Shown: positions 56,364 through 64,000 of the stretch, one piece after another | Layout of the letters: the number at the start of each line of letters is the position of its first letter | Position numbering within the stretch: the stretch's first letter is position 1 | Assembly: GCA_947490615.1 (NCBI GenBank) | Contig: CANLHK010000002.1 | Span: 124,001-188,000 of the forward strand | Source: Planctomycetaceae bacterium | Lineage (GTDB): Bacteria > Planctomycetota > Phycisphaerae > Phycisphaerales > SM1A02 | Length of the DNA: 64,000 nucleotides | Direction: 5' to 3' | Made by a program: the position numbers and the translations under genes | The notes under the pieces: model-generated | Database searches by the model: none | Told to the model about the DNA's origin: nothing | The model's input: only the letters and a program-made list of their open reading frames with translations

Positions 56364-57857
56364 TCACGCTGCTGGTGCTGTCGAATCGACGGCACCAACG
56401 GTATCTGCAGTCAGTTTCCTGCGCATGATCTTCCCAGTGGGATTGCGCGGCAACTCAGCGATGAGCCGAATCTCACGCGGCACTTTGAAGCCAGCAATGT
56501 GTTCGCGGCACCACGACTTGAGTGCCGACTCGTCGAACTGCGCGCCATCCTTGATCTCCACGAACGCAAGAGCTACTTCGCCGCGCATCCCATCGGCGAC
56601 GCCAATCACAGCGGAATCCTTCACGCTCGCGTGACGGTTCAGCACTTCTTCGATCTCGCGTGGGAAGACATTCTCGCCACCGATGATGAGCATCTCCTTG
56701 ATGCGACCAGTGATCGAGAGGCGGCCCTGCTCATCGAGCCGTCCCATGTCTCCCGACTTGAAGAATCCTTGATCGTCGAACGCCGCAGCGCTTTCATCAG
56801 GGAGATTGAGATACCCCTTCATGATGTTGGGTCCGCGCATGCGAACCTCACCATCTTGGTTGGCTCCGAGGATGGCGCCGTCGGGTGCAACGATGCGTTG
56901 CTCGATGCCCGGAAGCGCGCAACCGACGCACTTTCGGCGTTGCTCCTGCGGGCGACACCAGTTGGTCACAGGCGCGGTCTCGGTCAGGCCGTAGCCTTCG
57001 TTGATCTCGATACCGAAGCGCTCCTTGAACCCTTCAAAGACCGCTTCGGCAAGCGGTTCACCGCCTGAGACCGCGAATCGCAGTGACGCAAATGAATCGC
57101 TTGGCGCGTCGCGCAGCAGTCGAAGGGCGTTGTACATCGAGGGAATTGCGACGAATGCCGTGGGCTTGTGGGTTCGAGCGAGCTCGACAAGCTTCCGCGG
57201 AATGAAGCGCGCGGTGTAGACGGCGGTGGCGCCAGTGGCCAGCGGCAACATCGTGAGCACAGTGAGCCCGAAGGAATGGAATTGCGGGAGCACACCGAGG
57301 ATTCGATCGTTGGGTCCAAACGCGACCCACTCTTGCATCTGTCGCGCGTTGGCGCTGAGATTGCCGCAGGTCAGCATCACCCCCTTGGGGCGCCCGCTGG
57401 TGCCTGAGGTGTAGAGCACGACGGCCAGATCATCGCGCCGCAGCGGATTGGTCATGCGAATCGGGGGCAGACCTTTGAAGCTCATGCGGTCCAATCGGAC
57501 TTCTTTGAGTCCAGGCAAGGAGCCGCCGATGAGGTCGAGCATCGGGCCAACCGTCACAAGACAGTCGAGGCCCGCATCGCGCGCGACATACTCAAGATCG
57601 CTCCGCGACAACAAGTAGTTCAGCGGGACCACGGTGCGCCCGAGCGTCCAACAAGCGATCGCAGCCGCGGGAAACATCCCCGAGGTTGGGAGCATGACTC
57701 CGATGCGCGGCGCAGCGCTGACGGGCTCAATCGCCCGCGCGAGATGCCACGACGCAACCATGAGATCGATGCCCTTCCAAGTTCGGAAGTCGTCGACGAC
57801 CACCGCGCGCAACGGACGCATGAGAAGATGCCTGCGAATCGAGGAGAGAAGTTCCAT
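56364..57857 (-). CDS. AMP-forming acyl-CoA synthetase / ligase
   Basis: ANL-superfamily enzyme that activates a carboxylic acid with ATP and transfers it to CoA or another thiol; probably fatty-acid type. About 497 residues from MELLSSIRRH, with GGAG 8 nt upstream. Motifs: phosphate loop YTSGTSGRPKGVML, GYGLTETAP, SGDMGRLDEQG, the hinge GRIKEMLIIGGENVFP and the catalytic Lys in NPTGKIMRRKL. The substrate is not determined. Divergent from the TPR-SPOR gene, 49 bp between starts. Confidence 0.88.
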   Translation of the reverse strand: MELLSSIRRHLLMRPLRAVVVDDFRTWKGIDLMVASWHLARAIEPVSAAPRIGVMLPTSGMFPAAAIACWTLGRTVVPLNYLLSRSDLEYVARDAGLDCLVTVGPMLDLIGGSLPGLKEVRLDRMSFKGLPPIRMTNPLRRDDLAVVLYTSGTSGRPKGVMLTCGNLSANARQMQEWVAFGPNDRILGVLPQFHSFGLTVLTMLPLATGATAVYTARFIPRKLVELARTHKPTAFVAIPSMYNALRLLRDAPSDSFASLRFAVSGGEPLAEAVFEGFKERFGIEINEGYGLTETAPVTNWCRPQEQRRKCVGCALPGIEQRIVAPDGAILGANQDGEVRMRGPNIMKGYLNLPDESAAAFDDQGFFKSGDMGRLDEQGRLSITGRIKEMLIIGGENVFPREIEEVLNRHASVKDSAVIGVADGMRGEVALAFVEIKDGAQFDESALKSWCREHIAGFKVPREIRLIAELPRNPTGKIMRRKLTADTVGAVDSTAPAA

Positions 57858-57906
57858 AGCGAATGCTCCATCTAACACGACGAGGATCGTGCCGTACAGT
57901 ATCCGA

Positions 57907-58821
57907 ATGCGGCTCGAGTCCTTCGTCACACAACTCCGCAGTGCGCTGCTTGGACTCTTCCTCGCGCTTTGGTGCGTCCCTGCGTCTGCTGCGCCGCCAA
58001 CTCCTTCTCGATCGCTGAGTGAAGCGCTGACGGCCTTTCACCAAGCGGACTACCGCAGAGCGGCGACGCTGTCGCGCATGGCGGGAGATCGCGCACTCGG
58101 AGTCGAGCGAGAAGGAGCGCGCTACCTCGAGGGACTCGCGCTTGTCAAAGCGGGCGACTTTGAGCAAGCCACCAAACCGCTGCGCACGGCTGCGACTTCG
58201 AGCGATGCGTTCATCGCGGCACAAGCGGGCGTCACCTTAGGAAGCGCCGAGATCGGCCTGAAAAAGTTTGACGCAGCGGGTTACGCCTATCGGCGCGCCG
58301 CAGTGACGATGACTGGAGCTGAAGCGCTGCGCGCGCACTCCATCGCCGCGCGCTGCTTCGATGGCGCGGGCTTGTCGGTTCTTGCCGAAGAAGAACGCGC
58401 CGCTGCCGGTGAGGCACGCACGCCACCTGCTCCTCTCGCCGTAGCCCCCGAAACGCCGCCAGCTGCACCAGTACTCGGCGAATCGCAGCGGGCGATCCCT
58501 GAACCGAACCTCCGCGTGGGACCCGAAGACAAGCCACGCGTTGCCCACATCGCGCCCGTTCGCTACGCCATTCAGATTGGTGCATTCAGTTCGCTCGAGA
58601 AAGCGACGGCCGCCGCGGAGCGCCAGCGCGCGCGTTGTGCGGAGCTCCATCTTGAAGAACCTCGGGTGATAGCTCGTGAAGGCAGCGATGGAACCAATCT
58701 GCACGTGGTGCAGTTCGGTAAGTTCATGAACCGCGGCGGAGCGAGTAAAGCGCTGCTCGGTTTCCCCCGCTCGGCGTATCGCATCGAGGTCTATCTCGCT
58801 GGCGGTGACTCGTCCGAGTGA
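57907..58821 (+). CDS. Exported TPR and SPOR-domain protein
   Basis: About 304 residues from MRLESFVTQLR; the ORF track begins it 91 codons too early, antisense to the ligase. Signal peptide (LLGLFLALWCVPASAA), two or three TPR-like helical pairs (YRRAATLSRMAGD; ATKPLRTAATSSD; DAAGYAYRRAA), an Ala/Pro linker, and a C-terminal SPOR domain (YAIQIGAFSSLEKATAAAE ... VVQFGKFMNRGGA). SPOR domains bind denuded glycan strands of septal peptidoglycan, so a role at the envelope is likely. Notable because planctomycete division is atypical. The last 31 bases overlap the convergent haemoglobin gene. Confidence 0.83.
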   Translation: MRLESFVTQLRSALLGLFLALWCVPASAAPPTPSRSLSEALTAFHQADYRRAATLSRMAGDRALGVEREGARYLEGLALVKAGDFEQATKPLRTAATSSDAFIAAQAGVTLGSAEIGLKKFDAAGYAYRRAAVTMTGAEALRAHSIAARCFDGAGLSVLAEEERAAAGEARTPPAPLAVAPETPPAAPVLGESQRAIPEPNLRVGPEDKPRVAHIAPVRYAIQIGAFSSLEKATAAAERQRARCAELHLEEPRVIAREGSDGTNLHVVQFGKFMNRGGASKALLGFPRSAYRIEVYLAGGDSSE

Positions 58822-59237
58822 TTGATCATGAACGCCGAAGCGTGTGCGAAGTAGGCACGCATCTCTGCGACCGTCGCGGCATCAATCGTGTGTCTCGCGG
58901 CGATCTCCTCGAGCGCCGCGAGCGCATGCGAGAGCCAGACATCCCGTGCTGCTTGACCAATCGTGAAGCGGAGATGCCGCGCTCGAAGGCGCGGGTGGCC
59001 CTTTCGCGTCGAGTAGCCAGCGGGACCGCCAAAGAACTGGATCAAGAACTCGCGCATGTCCGTGACCGCGTCGCTTCCCTCGGAGAGGTCGGCGGAGAAC
59101 ATCGATCGAATCGCAGGGTCACTCTCGATGCGGCGATAGAGCGACTCGGCAAAGCCCGTGAGTGCCACCTCACCGATGCGGTCGTAGACGGTCGGATTGG
59201 TCGATGACGGCTGGTTGTCCGAAGGAGAAGGCTGCAC
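58791..59237 (-). CDS. Truncated haemoglobin, group II type
   Basis: Small haem protein of the 2/2 globin fold; roles in O2 or NO chemistry. About 148 residues from a GTG (VQPSPSDN). Family blocks: VYDRIGEVALTGF, FGGPAGYSTRKGHPRLRARH with the proximal-His region, and FTIGQAARDVWLSHAL with the G8 Trp of group II. The ORF opens at 59381, but the upstream residues look non-coding. It overlaps the 3' end of the SPOR gene by 31 bp on the other strand. Confidence 0.88.
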   Translation of the reverse strand: MQPSPSDNQPSSTNPTVYDRIGEVALTGFAESLYRRIESDPAIRSMFSADLSEGSDAVTDMREFLIQFFGGPAGYSTRKGHPRLRARHLRFTIGQAARDVWLSHALAALEEIAARHTIDAATVAEMRAYFAHASAFMINHSDESPPAR

Positions 59238-59379
59238 GCGCCGAGGGTAGCGAATTCCCGAGTTTGTTCTCAAACCCGGCTCAATCGGCGGGATCCTGCG
59301 ATGACCTGAGCAGGCCGTTCGTATAGTTTGGACTGCCTCGGAGCAACCTGTCACAGCGCACGCGCGAAGGATTTGATCC

Positions 59380-60426
59380 ATGTTGACCTCACTCCTGCTC
59401 GCTGCGTCACTTCTCGCCTGCGCGCCCCATTCGCCCGTTCAACCGACGCTTGGCAAGGAGACGCAGGAATCCGCCTCCTCGGAACTTCTTCGAAGTTTCG
59501 GCAGCGACGAGGTGCGACAACTCCTCGCACAAGCCGCGCGCGCACAGCCGAAATCCAGCGACGCACTTCAGGAGCGCGCGACCTGCGCCGCGCTGCGCCA
59601 GTTGGTCCTACGCGGATTTCATGGTGGGCCCACGGGTACACCCCCGATCACCGCGGCTGAGCGGACACTCGCGCTCACCACGCTGAGCACGCTGAACACT
59701 CCGATGGAGATCCAGTGCGCACTGAAGGTGCTCGACGGAGAAGGCTCGCGGCCCAACTACATCGCCTGTGATGCGCAGGTGCGACGCGCTGCGTTTGCGG
59801 CGCTCGCCCGCGAACCGCAAGTCGGACAGCCACGCTTGGTGCAGTTTGCCATCGAAGGTGAAGATCCCGTTCGACAGCGGGCGTTCGATGCGCTGCCGAG
59901 CGAACTGTCCAAACAGGCGTTGGAAGAGCTCATCCGACATCTCGCCTCCGACCGCGAAATGCACATCAATCGCGCCGCGAGCATCGCGAGCGGGTACTCC
60001 AACGCCGCCGCCACCTTGATCCCCGCACTGGTCAGCGCGCAATACGACGCGCCGACAGCGAAGCGCGGTGACGAAGCGTGGATCGCGATCGGGAAGACTG
60101 TCTCGTATGTTCAGAATCAGATTCCGCTCGTCGGCGACGCGTCGACTTCCTTCCAGCCCGTCGTTGGAACGCTCTATGAAGGAAGCCTTCTGAGGATCAT
60201 GGAGTCGATGGTGGAAATCTTCCGCACTGAAGTCCATCTGAGCCTCGACACCATGATCGAAGAGGCGACGGGAGTGCCTCCGCCGCCGCTGGGGTATGAC
60301 GAAGACCGCTGGATGGTTTGGTACCGCGAGGAGTTCCCTCGGCTCGCGGCAGAGCACCGAGCACAACGCGCCCTCGAACTCGAGATCAAGCAGGCGGTCA
60401 CACTGCCGGCGGCACGCGATGCGTGA
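59380..60426 (+). CDS. Lipoprotein with HEAT-like helical repeats, function unknown
   Basis: 348 residues. N-terminus MLTSLLLAASLLACAP is a short lipoprotein signal with lipobox LLAC. The mature part is almost entirely helical with repeated two-helix units (VRRAAFAALAREPQ, VRQRAFDALPSEL, INRAASIASGYS) of the HEAT type. C-terminal region rich in Glu and Arg. No enzymatic motif. Divergent from the truncated haemoglobin. Confidence 0.65.
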   Translation: MLTSLLLAASLLACAPHSPVQPTLGKETQESASSELLRSFGSDEVRQLLAQAARAQPKSSDALQERATCAALRQLVLRGFHGGPTGTPPITAAERTLALTTLSTLNTPMEIQCALKVLDGEGSRPNYIACDAQVRRAAFAALAREPQVGQPRLVQFAIEGEDPVRQRAFDALPSELSKQALEELIRHLASDREMHINRAASIASGYSNAAATLIPALVSAQYDAPTAKRGDEAWIAIGKTVSYVQNQIPLVGDASTSFQPVVGTLYEGSLLRIMESMVEIFRTEVHLSLDTMIEEATGVPPPPLGYDEDRWMVWYREEFPRLAAEHRAQRALELEIKQAVTLPAARDA

Positions 60427-60486
60427 GGTCTGAAGCACTCCTGCATGGCCACAGATCCTCTCGATCAAGCGTGAGCTCTCGCCGAG

Positions 60487-60927
60487 TCACTTCTCAGCTG
60501 CGACGAGCTCGAGGAAATTCACGCGTCCCTCTTCCACAAGCACGCGCGCTCCGTCTTCGCCGATCCGTTCGATCTTCACTGAGTAGGTGCCGCCAAGCGC
60601 GTAGCTCGTCACCATGCCCTCAGGCACGGGGATCTTCCCGCTGACGATGTCGTCCACCGAACTCGCGAGCTTCGCGCTGTTGGTCGTGATGACCACCGTC
60701 GTGCCGGGCGCGAAGTAGTTCGATCGGGACCTCGGTGCAAGGATGACGAGCTTGAGCTGTGTGATAGGAGCGCGTGGGTCGACCCACTTTCCGATACTCG
60801 CTGACTCTGCGAAGAGCTCGTAGACCTTGGCGGCGGGCTTCGCTCCACCGACATCACAGCTTGGAAGAACAGTGAGCCAGAAGACAAGGCACGCGATGGT
60901 GAGCAGTCGAGTGAGCGACCCAAGCAT
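60487..60927 (-). CDS. Small putative lipoprotein
   Basis: 146 residues, family not recognised. Hydrophobic N-terminus (LLTIACLVFWLTVLPSCD) ending in lipobox LPSC. The mature part is beta-rich with YFAPGTTVVITTNSAKLA. An AGCTC-rich stretch overlaps its 3' end, as at the end of the kinase gene. Its start is 63 bp from the stop of the upstream aminotransferase gene, same strand, so the two may be cotranscribed. Confidence 0.6.
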   Translation of the reverse strand: MLGSLTRLLTIACLVFWLTVLPSCDVGGAKPAAKVYELFAESASIGKWVDPRAPITQLKLVILAPRSRSNYFAPGTTVVITTNSAKLASSVDDIVSGKIPVPEGMVTSYALGGTYSVKIERIGEDGARVLVEEGRVNFLELVAAEK

Positions 60928-60990
60928 GGCGCCTTCGTCGGCATTCCACCGCGGGCTGATGCACTCAAGCGGCGCGCAAGGGCCGCCCTG

Positions 60991-62181
60991 CTACCGCCGC
61001 AGGCCGAGAACCACCTCTGCGAGTCGCTCGGCATCCTTTGGCGTGGTGTGGAGATGGCAGGAGATTCGGATGTGCCACGCACCCTTCCAATCGATCACGG
61101 GAATCTCGATTCGATGTGCGTTGTAGAGTGTCGCTTGCAGTGCTGCAGGCGACTCGAATCGTGACTGCACTCCCTCGGGCAGCGACACCGCGGCCATCGA
61201 CGCGAGCATCGAGCCGTCAAGCGGTGACAGCGGCGCAACATCCCACGCACGGCAGAGCATCTGCTGCGACCACACCGCCAGAGCGTGGTTGTGATCGCGC
61301 ACTCGATCCCAACCGAACCGTTCGAAGAACTCGATCGCGTTCGGGGTTGCCAGCCATGCGCTGAAGTCGCGGGTCCCTTGCCAATCGAACTCGCGTGCGA
61401 AGCCCTCACCAAAGAAGTGGCTCGTCGCCAAAGGGTGAAGCGTCGCGGCAAACCCGCTCGTCGCCGCAAGAAACGCAGAGCCTTTCGGCGCGCACACCCA
61501 CTTGTGCAGGTTCGCGGTGTACGCGTCCGCACCGATGCTCGCAACCCTCAGTGCGATGGATCCTGGCGCGTGCGCGCCGTCGATCAAAGTGAGAATGCCT
61601 CGCGATTTCGCGGCCGCGACCAGCTCCTGAGCTGGAAGCACCAGTGCTGTCGGACTCGTGATGTGGTCGAGCAACAAGAGCTTGGTACGCGGGTTGAACG
61701 CGCCCGTGACGGCGTCGATCCAGGCCTGTGAGCTCTCAATCGGAATGGCCACAGACGCCTCGCGCAGCACGATGCCAAACTCGCGCTCCAACCGCCGAAG
61801 CGACTGCCGCATAGCACCGTAAACATGATCGACGACCACGACCTCATCACCGCGCTCCCAGCGCATAGAGCGCAGAACCGCATTGACTCCTTCGGTAGCG
61901 TTCACCACAAAGCCAAGCGCGTCAGCGGGTACGCCAACGAACTGCGCCACCTTGGCGCGCGCCTCAGGCAGCAAGACCTTCATCTGTCGATCCAACATCT
62001 CGATGGGCCGCGCTTCGAGCTCAAGCCGAATCGCCTGTTGCGCGGCCAGCACTTCCAACGGGGTCGAACCGAAGCTTCCATGGTTCAGGAAGGTGTAGGA
62101 CCGATCGAGCGGGAAGAGCTCTGCGAGTTCGCCCTCGGCAACTGGAACTGGCGCTGCGGGGATCAAAGAAAGGGAGGCCAT
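60991..62181 (-). CDS. Class V aminotransferase, isopenicillin-N-epimerase-like
   Basis: PLP enzyme of fold type I, 396 residues. Family signature FLNHGSFGSTP near residue 33, cofactor Asp and His in LIDGAHAPG, and the PLP Lys in ANLHKWVCAPKG. Similar proteins are called isopenicillin-N epimerase or EgtE-like without evidence for either reaction; no beta-lactam or ergothioneine genes are nearby. Reaction (epimerase, lyase or desulfurase) unknown. The preferred start is the ATG giving MASLSLIPAA. Confidence 0.85.
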   Translation of the reverse strand: MASLSLIPAAPVPVAEGELAELFPLDRSYTFLNHGSFGSTPLEVLAAQQAIRLELEARPIEMLDRQMKVLLPEARAKVAQFVGVPADALGFVVNATEGVNAVLRSMRWERGDEVVVVDHVYGAMRQSLRRLEREFGIVLREASVAIPIESSQAWIDAVTGAFNPRTKLLLLDHITSPTALVLPAQELVAAAKSRGILTLIDGAHAPGSIALRVASIGADAYTANLHKWVCAPKGSAFLAATSGFAATLHPLATSHFFGEGFAREFDWQGTRDFSAWLATPNAIEFFERFGWDRVRDHNHALAVWSQQMLCRAWDVAPLSPLDGSMLASMAAVSLPEGVQSRFESPAALQATLYNAHRIEIPVIDWKGAWHIRISCHLHTTPKDAERLAEVVLGLRR

Positions 62182-62994
62182 CCCACCACCCTAACGGCCC
62201 GAGCTCACCCTGATGAGCTCCGCAACTCGTGGCCCTGAACCAAATTGTGGACGGCCGCCCCCAACCCCCTTGCGGACGGAGTTCGTTTGGGCGAACATCT
62301 CCCAAACAAATTCTATTGCTCATACCGAACAACCGCCGAATACCTCCTCGTCATGCAGCGCACCACCCACAACTCCGCACAGTTTGGCGACTCCGCCGAG
62401 CTCGGGGAGAGCTCACGGGCTGGCGCGTCGGCAACCCGTGCGGGCGATGGAACATCGCTCGCGTTCCATCTAGTTGTTCGTCTGCAGCCGCGGGGGAAAC
62501 GCGCGCTCTGGACCTCGCCACGAGCTGACTCGAGAGCTGACTCACGAGCTGGTTCACGAGCGGCCTCAGGAGCTCACTCGAGAGCTCACTCGAGAGCTCT
62601 GGCGACAGCTCTCGCGACAGAAAGTGAGTGCCTCATGCACCGCGACGCGTCCTCTCATTCTTCTTCTGCCTCTTCTGCTTCTGCTGCCGCCGTCCAACTC
62701 GACCCAGCTCTGCTCGACACCGACTCCGCGCCGAGCAGCTCAACGCGCAACCGAAGCTCGGTCGACGAGCTCAGCACTCGCGACGAGCTCCGCGAGTGGC
62801 CGCTCCTCATCCTCGGACCCGGTGCGGACTACACGCATCGGTATGTGGCAGTCGGAGGTGTTGTCGAGCGTCGCCTTGGCGAGTCCACGCACGAAACCCT
62901 CGCTGTACCGACTCAACCGATTCTGCCGCTCCTCTTCGGCGCACTTCGCGCGTTGAAGACGCAGTTCCGCTCATTCGCGCTTGAGATCTTCACA
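62182..62994. other. Gene-poor region upstream of lexA containing an AGCTC-core array
   Basis: ORFs in three frames cover this region (62245-63324, 62474-62956, 62628-62984), but their compositions are Ser/Ala/Arg-rich and the longest runs antiparallel to nothing and through lexA in the wrong frame. I do not accept any as a gene. It contains scattered GAGCTC hexamers and one clear 12-bp array. Confidence 0.5.
62522..62617. repeat. AGCTC-core array, 8 degenerate 12-bp units
   Basis: Eight consecutive 12-bp units with cores GAGCTG, GAGCTC or close variants (for example GAGCTCACTCGA twice in a row). If translated in one frame it would give xELx tetrapeptides, as in the gene at 13504-14769, but here no accepted gene covers it. 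Confidence 0.8.
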
Positions 62995-63014
62995 ACCGAC
63001 GGTGTGCCGTCGGT
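62995..63014. promoter_or_regulatory. Inverted repeat upstream of lexA
   Basis: ACCGACGG and CCGTCGGT separated by TGTG, 72 bp before the lexA ATG. LexA genes are normally autoregulated by a palindromic operator; this is the most symmetrical element upstream, but it is unlike the E. coli or B. subtilis consensus and may instead be an RNA hairpin. Confidence 0.35.
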
Positions 63015-63085
63015 CGTTCCACTCTCCATTTCCGCCTCTCGATTCCCATCTCGATCCGCCCGTACCTCAAACTTCGAGCACCACC

Positions 63086-63787
63086 ATGGCAAGCAAGTCG
63101 AAAACACCAGGCAGCCCGCTCAGTCTCACCCCGAAGCAGCTGCGGGTGTTGCAGCTGGTGGACCACGACCGACGAACCAAGGGCTACTCGCCGACGATGC
63201 AGGAGCTCGCAGACCAACTCGGCATCAGCAAGGTCACGGTGTTCGAGCACATCGAGGCTCTCATCGCCAAGGGCGCCCTGATGCGCGATGCGAACAAAGC
63301 ACGCTCTTTGACGCTGTCGCCTGAAGTCGCGTTGCCGATGATGGAGGAAGATGTTCCGTCGAGGCAGATCGACAGCGACATCGAGGAACGGCTCGCGTTT
63401 CCGCTTGTGGGACGCATTGCTGCGGGCCATCCTGTCGAAAAGTTTGAGCAACACGAATCGCTGGCCCTCGAAGAGCTCTTTGGTCCCCGCAGTCGTTCTG
63501 GATCGCGCCGCGCAGGAACGACTTTCGCGTTGCAGGTCGACGGCATGTCGATGCGTGAAGAGGGGATCCTCGACGGCGACTATGTGCTCGTCGATCAACG
63601 AAGCACTGCGCGCAACGGTGAGCGCGTCGTGGCGCTTCTTCCCAACGGCGAGACGACGCTCAAGACTTTCTACAAAGAGGCAGACGGCCGCATTCGGTTG
63701 CAGCCCGCCAATCCAGATTTTGAGCCGATCATCGTCTCGGACTGCACGATTCAAGGCGTCGTCATCGGCGTCCTAAGGCGATACTGA
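63086..63787 (+). CDS. lexA: LexA repressor
   Basis: SOS-response repressor with self-cleavage on RecA contact. 233 residues from MASKSKTPG. N-terminal winged helix-turn-helix (LTPKQLRVLQLV ... KGYSPTMQELADQLGISKVT, in part). C-terminal S24 domain: cleavage site Ala113-Gly114 in GRIAAGHP, nucleophile Ser155 in VDGMSM, general base Lys193 in ETTLKTF. The ORF extends 35 codons upstream, but those residues are not family-like. Its stop falls within the first copy of an 11-bp tandem repeat. Confidence 0.95.
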   Translation: MASKSKTPGSPLSLTPKQLRVLQLVDHDRRTKGYSPTMQELADQLGISKVTVFEHIEALIAKGALMRDANKARSLTLSPEVALPMMEEDVPSRQIDSDIEERLAFPLVGRIAAGHPVEKFEQHESLALEELFGPRSRSGSRRAGTTFALQVDGMSMREEGILDGDYVLVDQRSTARNGERVVALLPNGETTLKTFYKEADGRIRLQPANPDFEPIIVSDCTIQGVVIGVLRRY

Positions 63788-63824
63788 GGCGAGACTGAGG
63801 CGAGACTGAGGCGAGACTGAGGCG
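63783..63824. repeat. 11-bp tandem repeat between lexA and trpA
   Basis: Unit CTGAGGCGAGA, almost four exact copies. It starts in the lexA stop codon and ends at the trpA stop codon, so the space between the two convergent genes is entirely repeat. Nothing here looks like a terminator. Confidence 0.85.
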
Positions 63825-64000
63825 TTACCGCGCGGTCAGTGCTCGAACGCATGCCAGCGCGGCATCAGCTGCTGAAGAGCTCGCCGAACCGTCGTTCATC
63901 GCCTGCGTCATCGCGCGCACGATGGCGCTTCCAACAATCGCACCGTCCGCGTGCGCCCCAACGGCGCGCACCTGTTCTCGCGTCGAGATTCCGAAACCCG
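63825..64000 (-). CDS. trpA: Tryptophan synthase alpha subunit, C-terminal part (cut by window edge)
   Basis: Cleaves indole-3-glycerol phosphate to indole and glyceraldehyde phosphate. Only the last about 57 codons are in the window. The minus-strand translation GFGISTREQVRAVG followed by ADGAIVGSAIVRAM is the conserved C-terminal phosphate-binding part of TrpA. Stop TAA at 63825. The gene continues past the right edge. Confidence 0.92.
   Translation of the reverse strand, partial: GFGISTREQVRAVGAHADGAIVGSAIVRAMTQAMNDGSASSSAADAALACVRALTAR

Noticed and set aside
62522-62617. Regular 12-bp repeats considered as CRISPR
   Set aside because: Units are only 12 bp, adjacent and without unique spacers; no cas genes in the window.
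62245-63324. 359-aa plus-strand ORF running into lexA
   Set aside because: Out of frame with lexA, low complexity, and its repeat part is the AGCTC array; no family resemblance.

Overview
The window looks like a chromosomal segment of a planctomycete, most likely of the Phycisphaerae/Phycisphaerales. It is GC-rich (roughly 60-65% by eye) and dense with short operons. Several secreted proteins end in a pair of dockerin-like D-x-[ND]-G-x-G...DLxxLLxxWG calcium-binding repeats, which is characteristic of that group. The taxonomic call is inference from protein style; there is no rRNA gene in the window to settle it.

Layout. 1-9.8 kb, mostly minus strand: the 5' end of dnaG (cut by the window edge), rpmB, a free-methionine sulfoxide reductase, clpX, a small membrane protein, trigger factor, type III glutamine synthetase, a CorA-type transporter and a YfcE-type phosphodiesterase. 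9.9-15 kb: gltX, tRNA-Val, a membrane protein of unknown role, a DEDDh exonuclease, a membrane/thioredoxin-like protein carrying a Glu-Leu repeat, and tRNA-Arg. 15-22.2 kb: nuoJKLMN, the membrane-arm genes of respiratory complex I. 22.4-25.6 kb: a tight operon pgsA-pgpA-thiL-tsaE; tsaE carries a YacG-like zinc ribbon and ThiL appears to contain a duplicated N-terminal domain. 25.6-35.8 kb, minus: a Fur-family regulator, a Ser/Thr kinase with TPRs, aspartate kinase, typA, an M32 carboxypeptidase and a DUF1573-ankyrin secreted protein. 36-43.8 kb: a MEMO-family protein, dtd, a family-4-like uracil-DNA glycosylase, RNase P RNA, rplU, an aminotransferase and an RluA-type pseudouridine synthase. 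43.8-47.4 kb: membrane pyrophosphatase, tRNA-Gly and a methyltransferase.

47.7-56.4 kb, plus strand, is the most distinctive accessory region. Four exported proteins end in the dockerin-like doublet, with one Asp-box lipoprotein between them. Two of the four contain copies of a strictly spaced cysteine-rich module of about 37 residues, five copies in all, that I do not recognise as a named domain. 56.4-64 kb holds an acyl-CoA ligase, a TPR-SPOR protein, a truncated haemoglobin, two small lipoproteins, a class V aminotransferase, lexA and the 3' end of trpA.

The genes are mainly housekeeping (translation, proteostasis, energy conservation, phospholipid synthesis, SOS control) with a secreted-protein island. 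I see no CRISPR array, prophage, transposase, integrase or plasmid function. The most unusual signals are the Cys-rich module family, the TsaE-YacG fusion, the ThiL with two AIRS-N-like halves, a dispersed AGCTC-core repeat with 12-13 bp period, a His-rich loop inside NuoL, and a 20-bp perfect palindrome at the predicted glnN transcription start.
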